Part shown: positions 1-12,900 of the stretch, piece after piece
Numbering within the stretch: the first letter of the stretch is position 1
Layout of the letters: each line of letters opens with the position of its first letter
From: Chondrosia reniformis
Taxonomy: Eukaryota > Porifera > Demospongiae > Chondrillida > Chondrillidae
Direction of reading: 5' to 3'
Assembly (NCBI GenBank): GCA_947172415.1
Contig: OX359197.1
Location: 124,001 to 188,000, forward strand
Length of the DNA: 64,000 nucleotides
The notes under the pieces: generated by a model
What the model was told of the DNA's origin: nothing
Database searches by the model: none
What the model saw: the letters and a program-made list of their open reading frames with translations, nothing else
Translations under genes and position numbers: made by a program

Positions 1-3000
1 TTCACCATGGCAACCTATTCAGTCACAGTCACTACCAGGGATCAGACCCTCAAAGTGGACCTTCTCCGACAAGCGAGTTCACCCGGCCTTCCATTGGCTC
101 CTCCCCTGTGCCATCGAGCCTACCCTCACGCAACATTGCCACGCCCATTTCAGGTGAATCTGTGCATGTGACTGTCATGTGATAATCATGTGACTGCTGT
201 GTCTCTGTACAGGCTTCACTGGAGTAATGAGTGGTCTACAGAGATATACAGATAGCATGATATCTCCACCCATCACAGGCAGTAGCAGTGGAACAGGCTC
301 ACCAGCCCCGCCCACCACTGCCCCGCCCCCGGAAACACCACTCCCAACTTTAGACAGTTCATTGTTGGATATCAATCAAGTTAAAGGTCAACTCTTACAA
401 CTTTATGCCCTAGTAAGGCTCTCCCCTCCTCTCCTCCTCTCCTCTCCCCTCCCCTCCCCTCCTCTCCTCTCCTCTCCTCTCCTCTCCCCTCCTCTCCTCT
501 CCTCTCCCCTCCCCTCCTCTCCTCTCCCCTCCCCTCCCCTCCCTTGCATCCTCTCCTCTCCTCTCCTCTATTCTCTCTTCTTCATCTCCTATTGTTTAAG
601 TTGACTTATTTTTGTTGTTCCCTTTGTGTAGTTGCGAGAGAATCCAGACGGCGAGGAAGGTGATCTGATGGAAGTCAAGACCTCTCCCTCCCTCACAGAG
701 GTCCCTCCACTCCCCTTCACAGACCTGTAGGTTTGTTACCTTTCTGATCTACTCCATTCTGTAGATACTGGGACAAAATGGCAGCAGCTACATGGAGCCT
801 TTACTGGAAGTGAGATAATATGAATATCATCATGTCATGTGATGGTCACATGGTAGCCATGGTCACCAAATTGGTCCTATGTTGTCTGCTTACAGGAGAC
901 AGGAGACATTCAGCAGTTGAGAGACGAGTACTCTTCACTTCAAGTGGAGAGTGATGCTCTCCGACGAGATCTAACGGAGAAGGATGAGGTTATTAGGCAA
1001 CTAAAGTCAGACATCTTGAGGTTGGATTACAAAACAGAGACTGAACGAGAGGAATTGAGGAACTTTGTCTCAGAGAAGCAGCTCGTAATTGAAGAACTTG
1101 ATGTAAGTCAGTGCTCGTTGATCTGTCTAACAAAACTTTATCAAATGCACTTCTCTCAACTTAGCTTCGGGTTCGAGAGAGAGAAGCTATTATTCAAGAG
1201 CAGAATGACAAAATGGAGGATCTGAAAAGAGATTTAGATGAACTGCACCAGAACGAGGTACGTATACTGAGTATATAATGTTGTGTAAAGTAGTCTTTGT
1301 ATGAACCTTTTCGACCAATCAGAGGGCTGTATTTCCAATGGGAGTTGTCCTTGTTAAGATAGGCACCTATTTATTTATTTCATTATTCATTTAGTCTGAA
1401 AAGGCCAGGAAACTAGAGGTATACGAATTAGAAACTAGAGATCTGAAACAAGCACTCTCTCATCAAAGGATTAGTGGGGGCAGCCCCTCCTCAAAAGGGG
1501 CAGTCCCTGAAATGGTATCCACAGAAGCAGAAGTTATTAGACAATCTCTAAACACTTTGAGAAAGGAGAGTGCAAAGTCACAGCAACCTTCTCTGGACAG
1601 TCTTGAGCAGGTCAGTCAGTGTGGTGACCTCCTATGTACCTCTGGTGTCATTCTTTGTTATACGTATGTATGTACATCACTTGTCAGTTGTGTTTGTCCA
1701 TTTGTCAGTTGTGTTTGTCCATTTGTCAGTTGTGTTTGTCCATTTGTCAGTTGTGTTTGTCCATTTGTCAGTTGTGTTTGTCCATTTGTCAGTTGTGTTG
1801 GTCCATTTGTCAGTTGTGTTGGTCCATTTGTCAGTTGTGTTTGTCCATTTGTCAGTTGTGTTTGTCCATTTGTCAGTTGTGTTTGTCCATTTGTCAGTTG
1901 TGTTGGTCCATTTGTCAGTTGTGTTGGTCCATTTGTCAGTTGTGTTTGTCCATTTGTCAGTTGTGTTTGTCCATTTGTCAGTTGTGTTTGTCCATTTGTC
2001 AGTTGTGTTGGTCCATTTGTCAGTTGTGTTGGTCCATTTGTCAGTTGTGTTGGTCCATTTGTCAGTTGTGTTTGTCCATTTGTCAGTTGTGTTTGTCCAT
2101 TTGTCAGTTGTGTTTGTCCATTTGTCAGTTGTGTTTGTCCATTTGTCAGTTGTGTTTGTCCATTTGTCAGTTGTGTTGGTCCATTTGTCAGTTGTGTTGG
2201 TCCATTTGTCAGTTGTGTTGGTCCATTTGTCAGTTGTGTTTGTCCATTTGTCAGTTGTGTTTGTCCATTTGTCAGTTGTGTTTGTCCATTTGTCAGTTGT
2301 GTTTGTCCATTTGTCAGTTGTGTTGGTCCATTTGTCAGTTGTGTTGGTCCATTTGTCAGTTGTGTTTGTCCATTTGTCAGTTGTGTTTGTCCATTTGTCA
2401 GTTGTGTTGGTCCATTTGTCAGTTGTGTTGGTCCATTTGTCAGTTGTGTTTGTCCATTTGTCAGTTGTGTTGGTCCATTTGTCAGTTGTGTTTGTCCATT
2501 TGTCAGTTGTGTTTGTCCATTTGTCAGTTGTGTTTGTCCATTTGTCAGTTGTGATGTTCTCTGTGTATACGTAGTCCTTAGCTCGAGTAATGGACCAGTT
2601 GAGCATATTAAGTGTCAAGCGTTCCAAACACAGAGAAGAAAAGGAGAAGAGACACGAAAGAAAACTTGCCACTAAGCGTACTTTTGGCGTAGGTGATGGT
2701 GAGTTAGTTTGCAAACACTTTCTGTATGGATTTCAAGTGAGTCTTTTCTTTCAGGGGTTTCCCCCAAGAATAGTACCCCACCTGCTGAAACTGTTAAAGT
2801 ACTCTACACTTTGGATAAGGACCAACATCCCTTTAAGATCAACGTACCCATCAGGTAAGAGATCAAGATTTGGGAACTCATCTACTCATCCACCCACCCA
2901 TCCACACATCCATCCACACATCCATCTACCCATCCATCCATCCATCCATCCATCCATCCACCCGTCCATCCATCCATCCATCCATCCACCCGTCCATCCA

Positions 3001-3280
3001 TCCATCCACCCATCCATCCATCCATCCATCCCTCCATCCACACATCCATTCACCCATCCATCCATCCACCCATCCACCCATCCATCCATTGTTCTATCAA
3101 TGTAGTGGTCCGGTTCCAACTTTGGGTGATTTCAAGAGTGCTTTAGGAAGAAAGGGACAGTTTAAATACTTTTTCAAAACCCTCGAGGAAGGCAGTACTT
3201 GTAGGGTGGAGCTCACAGATGACTTAACTCCTCTACCCTCAATGGATGGGAAGTACATCGGATGGGTCAACTCCATATAA
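1..3280 (+). CDS. DIXDC1-like: Dixin-like coiled-coil protein with C-terminal DIX domain (5' partial)
   Basis: Exons read as <1-153, 213-412, 632 to about 700-726 (this end unresolved), 896-1102, 1165-1257, 1395-1610, 2575-2698, 2755-2854 and 3106-3280; most joins agree in phase. The N-terminal visible part is Ser/Pro-rich and disordered. The middle exons are heptad-rich coiled coil (for example [19 protein letters not shown]). The last two exons form a DIX domain: [19 protein letters not shown], then [19 protein letters not shown] and a terminal [10 protein letters not shown], ending 7 residues after the last strand. DIX domains polymerise head-to-tail in Wnt signalling (Axin, Dishevelled, Dixin). 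Coiled coil plus C-terminal DIX is the Dixin/Ccd1 arrangement, although the LGDFKS block is as close to Dishevelled. A CH domain, expected upstream in Dixin, would lie outside the window. Axin is less likely, with no RGS or other Axin feature seen. Every large intron carries a minisatellite. Confidence 0.72.
421..590. repeat. CT-rich low-complexity intron tract
   Basis: Pyrimidine tract built of ctcccct/cctctcct units inside the Dixin-like intron 413-631. It begins about 8 bases after the donor. Confidence 0.9.
1677..2556. repeat. 21-bp minisatellite, about 42 copies
   Basis: Unit ttgtcagttgtgtttgtcca plus t, with a T/G variant (tgtttgtc or tgttggtc). Because 21 is divisible by three and the unit has no stop in several frames, long open frames of 300-390 codons appear on both strands; they are artefacts. 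The array fills the intron 1611-2574 and ends about 20 bases before the acceptor at 2573-2574. Confidence 0.95.
2880..3096. repeat. CATC/CCAT tetranucleotide microsatellite
   Basis: Imperfect (CATC)n in the last intron of the Dixin-like gene, running from about 25 bases after the donor to 9 bases before the acceptor at 3104-3105. Confidence 0.9.
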
Positions 3281-3901
3281 ACTGCTGATATTAAAAAATG
3301 TTTTTTTTTAACAAAAAAGTGTATCGCTTTATGAAATATAATAATGGTACACTGACATATACAAGCTTCATATAGTAATGGTACACTGACATATACAAGC
3401 TTCATATAGTAATGGTACACTGACATATATGTATATACAAGCTTTGTATAATTCCTGCCTTATAAGTAAAACAGGTAAGTGTCAGTGTTTCAATTTGATG
3501 ACAATCTAGCTACTTCAATATTGCATGTTTCTTTGTATTTTTACTGCATAATATAAGGCACCAAGTATACCAAATGATCCATTCTCTTGATAGTAATTAT
3601 AGTGACAGAACATTTATTTGTTAAGTGTAAAAACAGTTACAAAACAGTTAAAATAGGGAATTTTAAAGAAGTGTAAATGGTAGATTACAGTTTAGAAAGT
3701 GATGGTTTCCCATGACAACTATAGCAAAGCCGTCTCTCCATTGGTTTAGAATAGAATCTTAGTCATGTACTGCGTGCAGGTTCATATATATATAGCTTGG
3801 TTAATAAATAGGCTTCTACTGGACCCACAAAATGTTGAATTGTCTGAAGCATCTTGAGAGGGCGGGGAAAGGGAGGGGCAAGATAGTCGGGTTCTTGACC
3901 A
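3281..3901. other. Convergent 3' intergenic region with 37-bp triplicate
   Basis: Lies between the Dixin-like stop and the E-protein stop on the other strand. It holds about three copies of a unit around aatggtacactgacatatac at 3340-3440 and otherwise AT-rich sequence suited to two 3' UTRs. No gene seen. Confidence 0.7.
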
Positions 3902-6900
3902 TCATAAGTCTTCTCGAAAGTCTTTGCCTTTTTGTTGGGCTACAGATGGACTGATGCGTCCGGTGATAGTTCCCACACTTCTTCGCTTCATAGGGGGATC
4001 TGGTTTACGTGGTATTTTATCAGTTGGCCTAAAGGTCGGCGAAGACCTGCCTCTTCCATCGTTCAGAGGCATAGTGACCGGCTGACTGATTAATTCAAAG
4101 TTAGTACAACTTGTAGAAATGGATGCAGTCATGGCAGTACTAGCATTCATGGTCATGTCATTTGGAGTTGATGTTGTCATGGCAACAGTGGTATTCATGG
4201 CAACAGGCATACTACCACAAGAGGACATGGGTGCGTGGGAGTACCCTTCTTCAACCAGATTGCAAGCTTCCGATGAACTGGTTACTGGGGTCCCGGTAGA
4301 ACTGGGAGAATGGTTGGGTTGGCCGAAAGGGTGGCTGTCTTTGCTAATCGCCTCCTCTTCGTACTTCTTCAAGCAAGCAGCTTTGGGATTTAAATTTCGT
4401 TCTATGTACAAAATACAATACATCAAAGGTTAGAATGTAACATACAAATGAAAGTTTTACAATGAAAAAAAAATGAAAATTTGTATCACTTAATGTACCA
4501 TGTTATAATGTATATAAAATGTAAATAAAAATATAACTTAATGTTATAAATCTTAATACCTCGAAGCTGTTGTTCTAGCATAGAAATCACAGTGACTGCT
4601 GATTGTAGAATGGCTAGCTTAGTTTGGACTTTGTCAGCTTTCAAGTGTGGAACACAACGCCCACTCAATTCCTTAAAGGCATCGTTAATGTCTCTAACTC
4701 TCACCCTACATTGATAAGAAAACCACAAGTGTTAATTTTCCATAATCCTAACTAAAACTCTATCTCAGATAGATGCTACACAGTGACATTTTAATGCATT
4801 GGGATACACAAAGATCATCAACAATTGTGTGACACACTTGTACGTAGGCACATTGGTGGCCAAGACAAGAGGCAATCTCTCTTCACCAGAGAGCTAACCC
4901 CCCACTCTATACTGCCCACTGCTTAAGGAACATGTACTAGTCAAGTTTGCTGGTCTTGCCTTTCTCTAGCATTGTTGGCATGTCTTCTGTCAATCTCCTT
5001 TTGCTTCTTCTCCTGATCGCCCTTGCCTCCTTTGCTGCGATTGTCTCTCTTGCTTTTTCCTTTCAGTGAATCATGTTTGGAAGATGGAGATGATCTGGCA
5101 GATTCTGACTGCTGGACTAGGAAATCATTTCCAAAATCAGATGTAGATTCTAGATCTGAAATGGGAATGGGTATTGGTTAATACACTAGTAAATGCCCCA
5201 AAGGTATATGTGAGGTCAAAGGTCACACAATTACCTTCTGACAAGGAAAATTCAGTTTTTATGATTCTTGTGGTCCCGGGACTCAGCACATCAGAATGCA
5301 GTTCATCCGAGGGGTAATGCGGCACTTCATCGTTGAGGAGTTCATCCCAAAGACTTTCATTTTCTTCCTCCTGGTTCTAAGTGGATGAACATGCAACACA
5401 AGTAAGTACAAGATAAATTGGAGTATCATAATAGCATTTTTGTATCAAAGACTGTGGTCTGAAGTCAGTTGGTGCATTTGAATTTGGCACTGCTCTTCAG
5501 AGTGGCACAAGTTAAGACAAATACTAGTCGTATACTACACTCAAGGTGGTATCTTAGTTGTGAGCACAAAGTCTACTTTTTAAGGCTCTAATGAATAATG
5601 AAAAGTGTCGGTAACAGATTTAGAGCACTTATAGTCTGGAGACATGTTTACAGTGTATGAACCTAGTCTGGTTGAGGTTGGATAATGAATTTAGTTTATC
5701 AATCTAAATAGGTACAGTAATTAAGGAAATTAAGGAATTTATAGAATTTGAAGCCAAAGGGATAAAGTACAGCTACACTTCCTCAATCCTGCCGTATGTG
5801 ACCAGTTAATACTAAGTAATATCACTCAATTATGCAGACACATTGCACTTTAACAACACATTTATTTAAGATGTTACTAAATTAGGTGTTTGTAGTGTTT
5901 GTCACTCTTGCACGATTCACATTTTCAGTCCAATTCCCATTTCCAATTTTCATTTTCAATTTCAATTTAATTTCCAATGTGCATATGAACCACAATATGC
6001 TTACTCACTGGTACTATACCGGATGTTATAGTGTGTGGAACCACTGGTTGCCATGACGTTGTGCTAGGAGTGACAGACTTGATCTCTTCTGGTTTGCTAG
6101 TCCCAGTGGGGGGTGCGACCCTGTACACCATAGGCGGGGGACTGCACAGCTCCTCTTGAAGGTTGGGGTACATCTGACACACAAGAAGACACAACTTTGT
6201 GATTGAACAATATTATGAAATACAGCTGAAGTGGACTTAGGAGCAGTGAAGGAGCTACAGATCTGTCATTGTGTTTAATAAATATATTGCATATCCTGCC
6301 ATTGATTTAGTATTATTTTCTGACATATTTATACAACAAGAATTATCTAAATCATTTACTGCTCTCAAGCATAAGAGACTGTTTATATGTAACTTGTTAC
6401 AACTTGTTATTACAGATATCCGTAGGCCCTATATAAGACTTATGTATTGTATTCTTCAGACTATTGCCCTGACTTACAGCATTGGCTGTAGGTGTTTTAG
6501 CAACTCCTGGAGTTAGATCCCTTGATGTTTGTCCAGGAACCATATAGCTATTAGCAACTGGCTGGGGAGAGGGGTAGGCAGGAGGAGGTGTGTAGGGAAG
6601 TAGAGTGACCGGATCCATCTGAAGAGAATGTTGGATATTGGTACCTGAAAGAGAGGAAGGGCAAGGGAGAGTGATTGGGAGTGGCAAGGGAGAGTGATTG
6701 GGAGTGGCAATCAGGAGTAATTGGGAGTGGCAAGGGAGAGTGATTGGGAGTGGCAAGGGAGAGTGATTGGGAGTGGCAATCAGGAGTAATTGGGAGTGGC
6801 AAGGGAGAGTGATTGGGAGTGGCAATCGGGAGTAATTGGGAGTGGCAAGGGAGAGTGATTGGGAGTGGCAATCAGGAGTAATTGGGAGTGGCAAGGGAGA

Positions 6901-9900
6901 GTGATTGGGAGTGGCAATCGGGAGTAATTGGGAGTGGCAAGGGAGAGTGATTGGGAGTGGCAAGGGAGAGTGATTGGGAGTGGCAAGGGAGAGTGATTGG
7001 GAGTGGCAAGGGAGAGTGATTGGGAGTGGCAAGGGAGAGTGATTGGGAGTGGCAAGGGAGAGTGATTGGGAGTGGCAATCAGGAGTAATTGGGAGTGGCA
7101 AGGGAGAGTGATTGGGAGTGGCAAGGGAGAGTGATTGGGAGTGGCAATGAGTGATTGGGGATTGGAATTAAATTGTTTAAACCAGTTGTACCTAGGTACG
7201 GTTAAAAAAAAGGAAATTCTTAAAGAGTTAAGAATCAACACAGAATGAAGTTCTTGAAAATGCTCTCTAACATTCAAAAAGTACAGAAAGTGAAGTCGTC
7301 TCATCGCTTTATTCTAAGACAGACAAAATGACAGACTACAATTAGGATCCAATAACTCGCTTTCTTTTCTAAACAGAAATATTACAGGTGGCTGCTGTAA
7401 CAAATTAATGGAAAAATTCACAAAAGAAGGAAGGATTCACAGTCAGTCCATTTGTCTGGAGATAGGAAGCTAGTCTCAATAATGTGGCTCTTCAAAAAGT
7501 GATTCTGACCTTGACCCAGCTGCTTTGCATATACATAGCTTGACAAGTTCACTGCCATAGTGATCAAATTCCAAATTAATTCCAAAATTGTTTGATCCAT
7601 ATAAGTAGGCAATCTGAGTCTACAATAACAGTAGACCAGTCTTATATATGCAGGCACAATGTCACATTCTCACCTCCAGAGACTGTTAGGGACTGTACAT
7701 TAGAATAGGGCTGTACATTAGAATAGGACTGTACATTAGAATAGGACTGTACATTAGAATAGGACTGTACATTAGAATAGGACTGTACATTAGAATAGGG
7801 CTGTACATTAGAATAGGACTGTACATTAGAATAGGGCTGTACATTAGAATAGGGCTGTACATTAGAATAGGACTGTACATTAGAATAGGACTGTACATTA
7901 GAATAGGACTGTACATTAGAATAGGGCTGTACATTAGAATAGGACTGTACATTAGAATAGGACTGTACATTAGAATAGGACTGTACATTAGAATAGGACT
8001 GTACATACTGTAAACAAGACTTGTCACTTGAAAAGGTGAACATACTTATTCAAGCACCTGGTTCATCAACAAATGCAAAATTCTCATCTAGGTTTTCAAA
8101 AGCAAATAATTATTAGACTTTAAAATTCTGTATCATGGCAACAACAATGGACCACCTAAGCATCTATGATTCTACTAACACTAGTAAAAACAAAAACAAG
8201 TCATGAATACACTTAAAGCTTGCAGCTGAAGGTTGAGGGAGTACAGGTGGCCCTTTACTTTACTGACAGGCTATAACTTAATTATATTCATGACTATAAA
8301 GACTTTGTGAAGTGTTAGCACATAAGGGACTGACCTATATATTGTACAAGTATTATATAATGTATGTTTTAGGTATTAAGTCTGTTTATATGATGTAAAC
8401 AATATTCTGCAACTTGTCTATGAATATAATTAGCAGCAGCACCTGCATAAACCAACTGGGACAGGCAAGGGAAACCAGCCAATAGAGAGGTGTGGTGGAT
8501 TGGAGAAGTGGTGGATCGGAGACGTGGTGGATCGGAGAGGTGGTGGATCGGAGAGGTGGTGGACTGGAGAGGTGGTGGATTAGAGAGGTGGTGGATTGGA
8601 GAGGTGGTGGATCGGAGAGAACTCACTGCCAACATAAACTGGAGGAGGAGGATAGCTGGAACTGGCAATCCTCTCGTGGTGCGTGGGACTGATGATGTGG
8701 TGATGTTCAGACTGGTAGACAATGTTGTTCTGGTTATAACCCTGCAACAATGACAAAGTCAATATGAAACTGTAGCCTCATCCCGCTCTACAGGTCTTCA
8801 CTGTCTGTAGCTAGAAATTGTTTCTATTCTATTAATATGTTCCCTTAGACTTACGTGTGTGCATGTTAACTGTATGTACAGGAAATGTGTTTGGAGAGTA
8901 TGTGGCAGATAGCAGTCAATAAGGTGCAATAGAAGCAATTCTCCACTTTGCCAAGTTGACCCATTCATTCAGCTTCTTTTGGTCAAAGGCCTAGGGTACA
9001 GCAAGCTATTGCTGCAATGACAACATTCACTAGGTACTGTAAGACAAACTGGTATAAACTTACTAATACAATTAGTGCGCATTGCTAGAGGAAATGCCAT
9101 CCATTCCACACATTCTAGCAATGTGACCACAAACCACTCGTATACAACTCACATGAGATGATCTCAGCAATGCTTCAGCTGAAGAAGGTCTGCCAGAAGA
9201 GTTCTTTATTACCCCTAGGAATTCAAAGAATGCAGACATCTCTAACGCTATATAAACATTATGCCGACATTGCTTAGATACAAAAATAACTATCTAACAT
9301 ACAGATCTGCAATGTTTGAAGCAAGTACTTTTGATTATGTACACTCTTATACATATGAAGATCAATGCACAGCTCATTTCAATGCAATAGCCTGTAATAC
9401 TACTTAGATGAAGCACTCGATCAAATTAGAGACACAATCCCTGACAGTATATAAATATATCATTCAAAATCTCCATCAACTTGAATGAATGTGTTTGTAA
9501 ACACATTCTATATTGGCCTGCAGGATAGGTGAAGTGTTTTTACAGGGAATGAAAAGGGTACATTCTCAGACTAACAGACTCCATTCGTATGTCCTTCAGA
9601 TGTACTGACACAAGCCATCAGACATCATGCATTAGGATACAGACTATCATTGCAGACATTCCATTACCATGAAATCACTCCTCATCATGAAAAGAGAGTA
9701 ATATTCCTTAATGTTAAAGTGTAATTATAACAATATTGCTCTGAATGAAGTCAACTGATGACATCTTTACTATACTGACAAAATTAACTTATCCAGCATC
9801 ACTCATAACTGAACACTATACAATATATATCCTGTGCGTATGAAAGCTTCAGATGTTAGAACTTAAGAATACCAACACTACGATTGCTCTATAGGGTTAG

Positions 9901-12900
9901 TTCCATAATTACAAGTACTTAAAGTGGCCAGTAGAAATAGGTCAGGAGAAGTAGGCCAGGAGAGGCTGATTACATTGCTAGAACTATATACTAGGTTTTG
10001 TTAAAGAGGTACATACACTGTCCGACACAAATGAACTCAAAATCTGGTATTGGACCCAACCATGATTGTAGTCACTTATACTCTGGTATGTTAGCATGTA
10101 TGCCGATACATTTACTGTACAAGATATGGAGTTTTAAGGGACAACTGTGGGCAAGTAGTACAAGATAGAGAAATGAAATTTTGTGTGGCTTGGCATGGGC
10201 CTGGCTATGGTGGAGAGAATGTCTTTAAAATTAGCTACAAAGGTACTCCCTAATCGGAAATTTTTATATGTTTGTGGTACACATTTTTTAATACCTTTTG
10301 GAGGCGATCCGCTGCAGGAGTTTCTTCTGGTAGTATCTATCGAAAAGGACAATAGAGCCTTATTAGTGCTTGAGAGAGTGTGACGGTAGAGGTGTGTGAG
10401 TGTGATGGCAAAGGTGTGGGTCTGACAGTAGAAGAGGTGTGTGTGGGTCTGACAGTAGAAGAGGTGTGTGTGGGTCTGACAGTAGAAGAGGTGTGTGTGG
10501 GTCTGACAGTAGAAGAGGTGTGTGTGGGTCTGACAGTAGAAGAGGTGTGTGTGGGTCTGACAGTAGAAGAGGTGTGTGTGGGTCTGACAGTAGAAGAGGT
10601 GTGTGTGGGTCTGACAGTAGAAGAGGTGTGTGTGGGTCTGACAGTAGAAGAGGTGTGTGTGGGTCTGACAGTAGAAGAGGTGTGTGTGGGTCTGACAGTA
10701 GAAGAGGTGTGTGTGGGTCTGACAGTAGAAGAGGTGTGCATGCTGACTTACCAGATAATTGTGTACTCTGTTGGACATTAACTGCCTAAATACAAACACA
10801 CACATGAAGTATGTTAAGCATTATCCCAATCAACACGCATGTAAACCAGCATATCTCTCTAATATATACACACATTCCTTACCTAGGCCACAGGAATCCA
10901 TCATATTGAGATTGAAAACAAATTATAAGATTTCTATTTTACCATAGCATGCAATGTGGTTTAGTTGCACAATCTCATTAGTCTAAACCTTTCATGCTCA
11001 TTGTATCTGTCCAAGTTATACCAGCTAGCTATGTGGCTCCTAATTATAGGAATCTACTCACCACATGAAGTAATTGTTGGCCAATGGGGGGCGTGGTCAT
11101 AGTATTGCTTGTAGGAAAACCTGCATAAAAGTAAAATGACACTTAAATAGCTTACAGCAAAGCACTGCTAGTAAGAGTACGTATATACACATCTTGAATT
11201 TATGTCAATTACATTTTCACAATCTGACACTATATATTCAAATGAGATACAGTCTAATATCATTACATGGCTGGAGGCTTTGACTTTTAAAGATTCTGCA
11301 ACTTTAGATGACTTCCAGAAAAAGAAGAGGGTAAGGAGATACTGTAGCATGGCCTTCAGACCTTAACTGACTTACTTTCATCTTAACCATTAACACTAAC
11401 ACCGTAACTAATGAAATGTGCCTCAATGGCAATTGCATTTTAAAAGAAAACATTATTTATTATTATTAGGTTGCAACATACAGAATCTTTGTAAAAAGTA
11501 CAATCAGTCTATAGTACACAATATTCAGTAAAGAGTATAGACATAAAAAGTGTAGTTTACTCTACAGTTTACATACGGTATGTACCTTGTGATGGTAGCA
11601 TTTCATTCGTATCACTTCCACCAAAAGTCAGATTCTAACAGAAAGAGAATTGCAAAACTAACACACTGAGACTCTAGCTGAATGCATGGGGTCTGATATA
11701 AACGGTTTCTTTTAAAGCAGACTTAAGGAAAAGGTGTCTAAGAGTGGGCCTGCCTTGTCTAGACAAGTGCTACTGGCATGGCCTAGATAATTGAATGCAC
11801 AAGTCATCAAAACAATGGACAAAGGTGAAGCCATCTGATGAGGTGGCTCTTCTACCTTTGTTTCGTCAGTTTAGAATAATTTAAATATGTGCTAACAGAC
11901 GTGCCAACATGTAGAGTGACGGAAGTGAGACAGGCCAGGTCACTGGCCTCATTTATCAGTCTTGTGTGAGTAAATTCCTTTCATTATAAGCAACCCAATA
12001 TACCGTGTAATAGCTTTACCAATGGATATATATATATATATATAGTAATTCAATTTGAAGGTGACCATACGTAAGGTCTAGTACACTCAAATTTCTACAA
12101 TATTTCATGTCATTATATACATACATACATGAAATACTTAAAATGAAAGAGGATAGACCAACTACTATACAGTATTTACAGAGCTCTGAGAGGAATATCT
12201 CAATGAGTCCAGCAACTGCCCACAAAGCATGGTATGACCCTGCTCCATCAATAACTATATAATTGTGCAGTTTCACTCAATCAAACCACAAAAGTATTGA
12301 TTACAAAAAATTCTTGAAATGGAAACAGCAGGCTAAACTATGACTACATACAAATGGCTTCAAACTCAATGAATCCTCAAGTAACAGGTTATTGTACATA
12401 TTTCTTGAATTTGCATTTTCAAATTGGTTAAATTTTCACTTAATGCTTTTCTTAGTGATTTCCTTTATAACATTTTTCTTTATTCCTTAAAACCCCCATT
12501 TAGCACATTCTTTCCATATCTCAATGCCCACACCCCAGTAATTTCCAGTCAGATATTATACTCATTCAAATGTGGGGAATCCTTAGGCCAGACTCCTAGG
12601 GAGTGTGTGACCTTGTCTATTCTTATACAGCAGTGTAATGAAAGTAATTGCACTGTCAATGGGGGAAATCCCTAATGGCTTTCCTACTAACATATTGATA
12701 TATCTTGTTTATACTTTAATGGAGAAAAAAAACAAATTCCTTGCATTTTCCTAATATATTTCCTACTTAAATTATGTGAGACAGTCAAGGCATCTCACAC
12801 CTTGTAGAATGATATTATTCTATAACTCGGTTCATACACTTAAAAGTAGAGCATTATAACACCAATCTGCCAGGTACATTCAAACCATGCTGAAAACAGT

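Noticed and set aside
1512-2714. Four overlapping long frames (300-390 codons) of FVSCVCP, VHLSVVF, ICQLCLS and TNTTDKW repeats on both strands
   Set aside because: All derive from a stop-free 21-bp minisatellite in an intron; a multiple-of-three unit keeps every stop-free frame open.
6397-7304. HSPLPLPIT-repeat frames
   Set aside because: 23-bp minisatellite artefact; only the part at 6478-6644 is a real exon.
10304-10371. E-protein exon reading [19 protein letters not shown]
   Set aside because: Splice sites are plausible but the phase fits neither neighbouring exon; without it the full chain sums to whole codons.
10134-10805. FYCQTHTHL and VGLTVEEVC repeat proteins
   Set aside because: 27-bp intronic minisatellite open in several frames.
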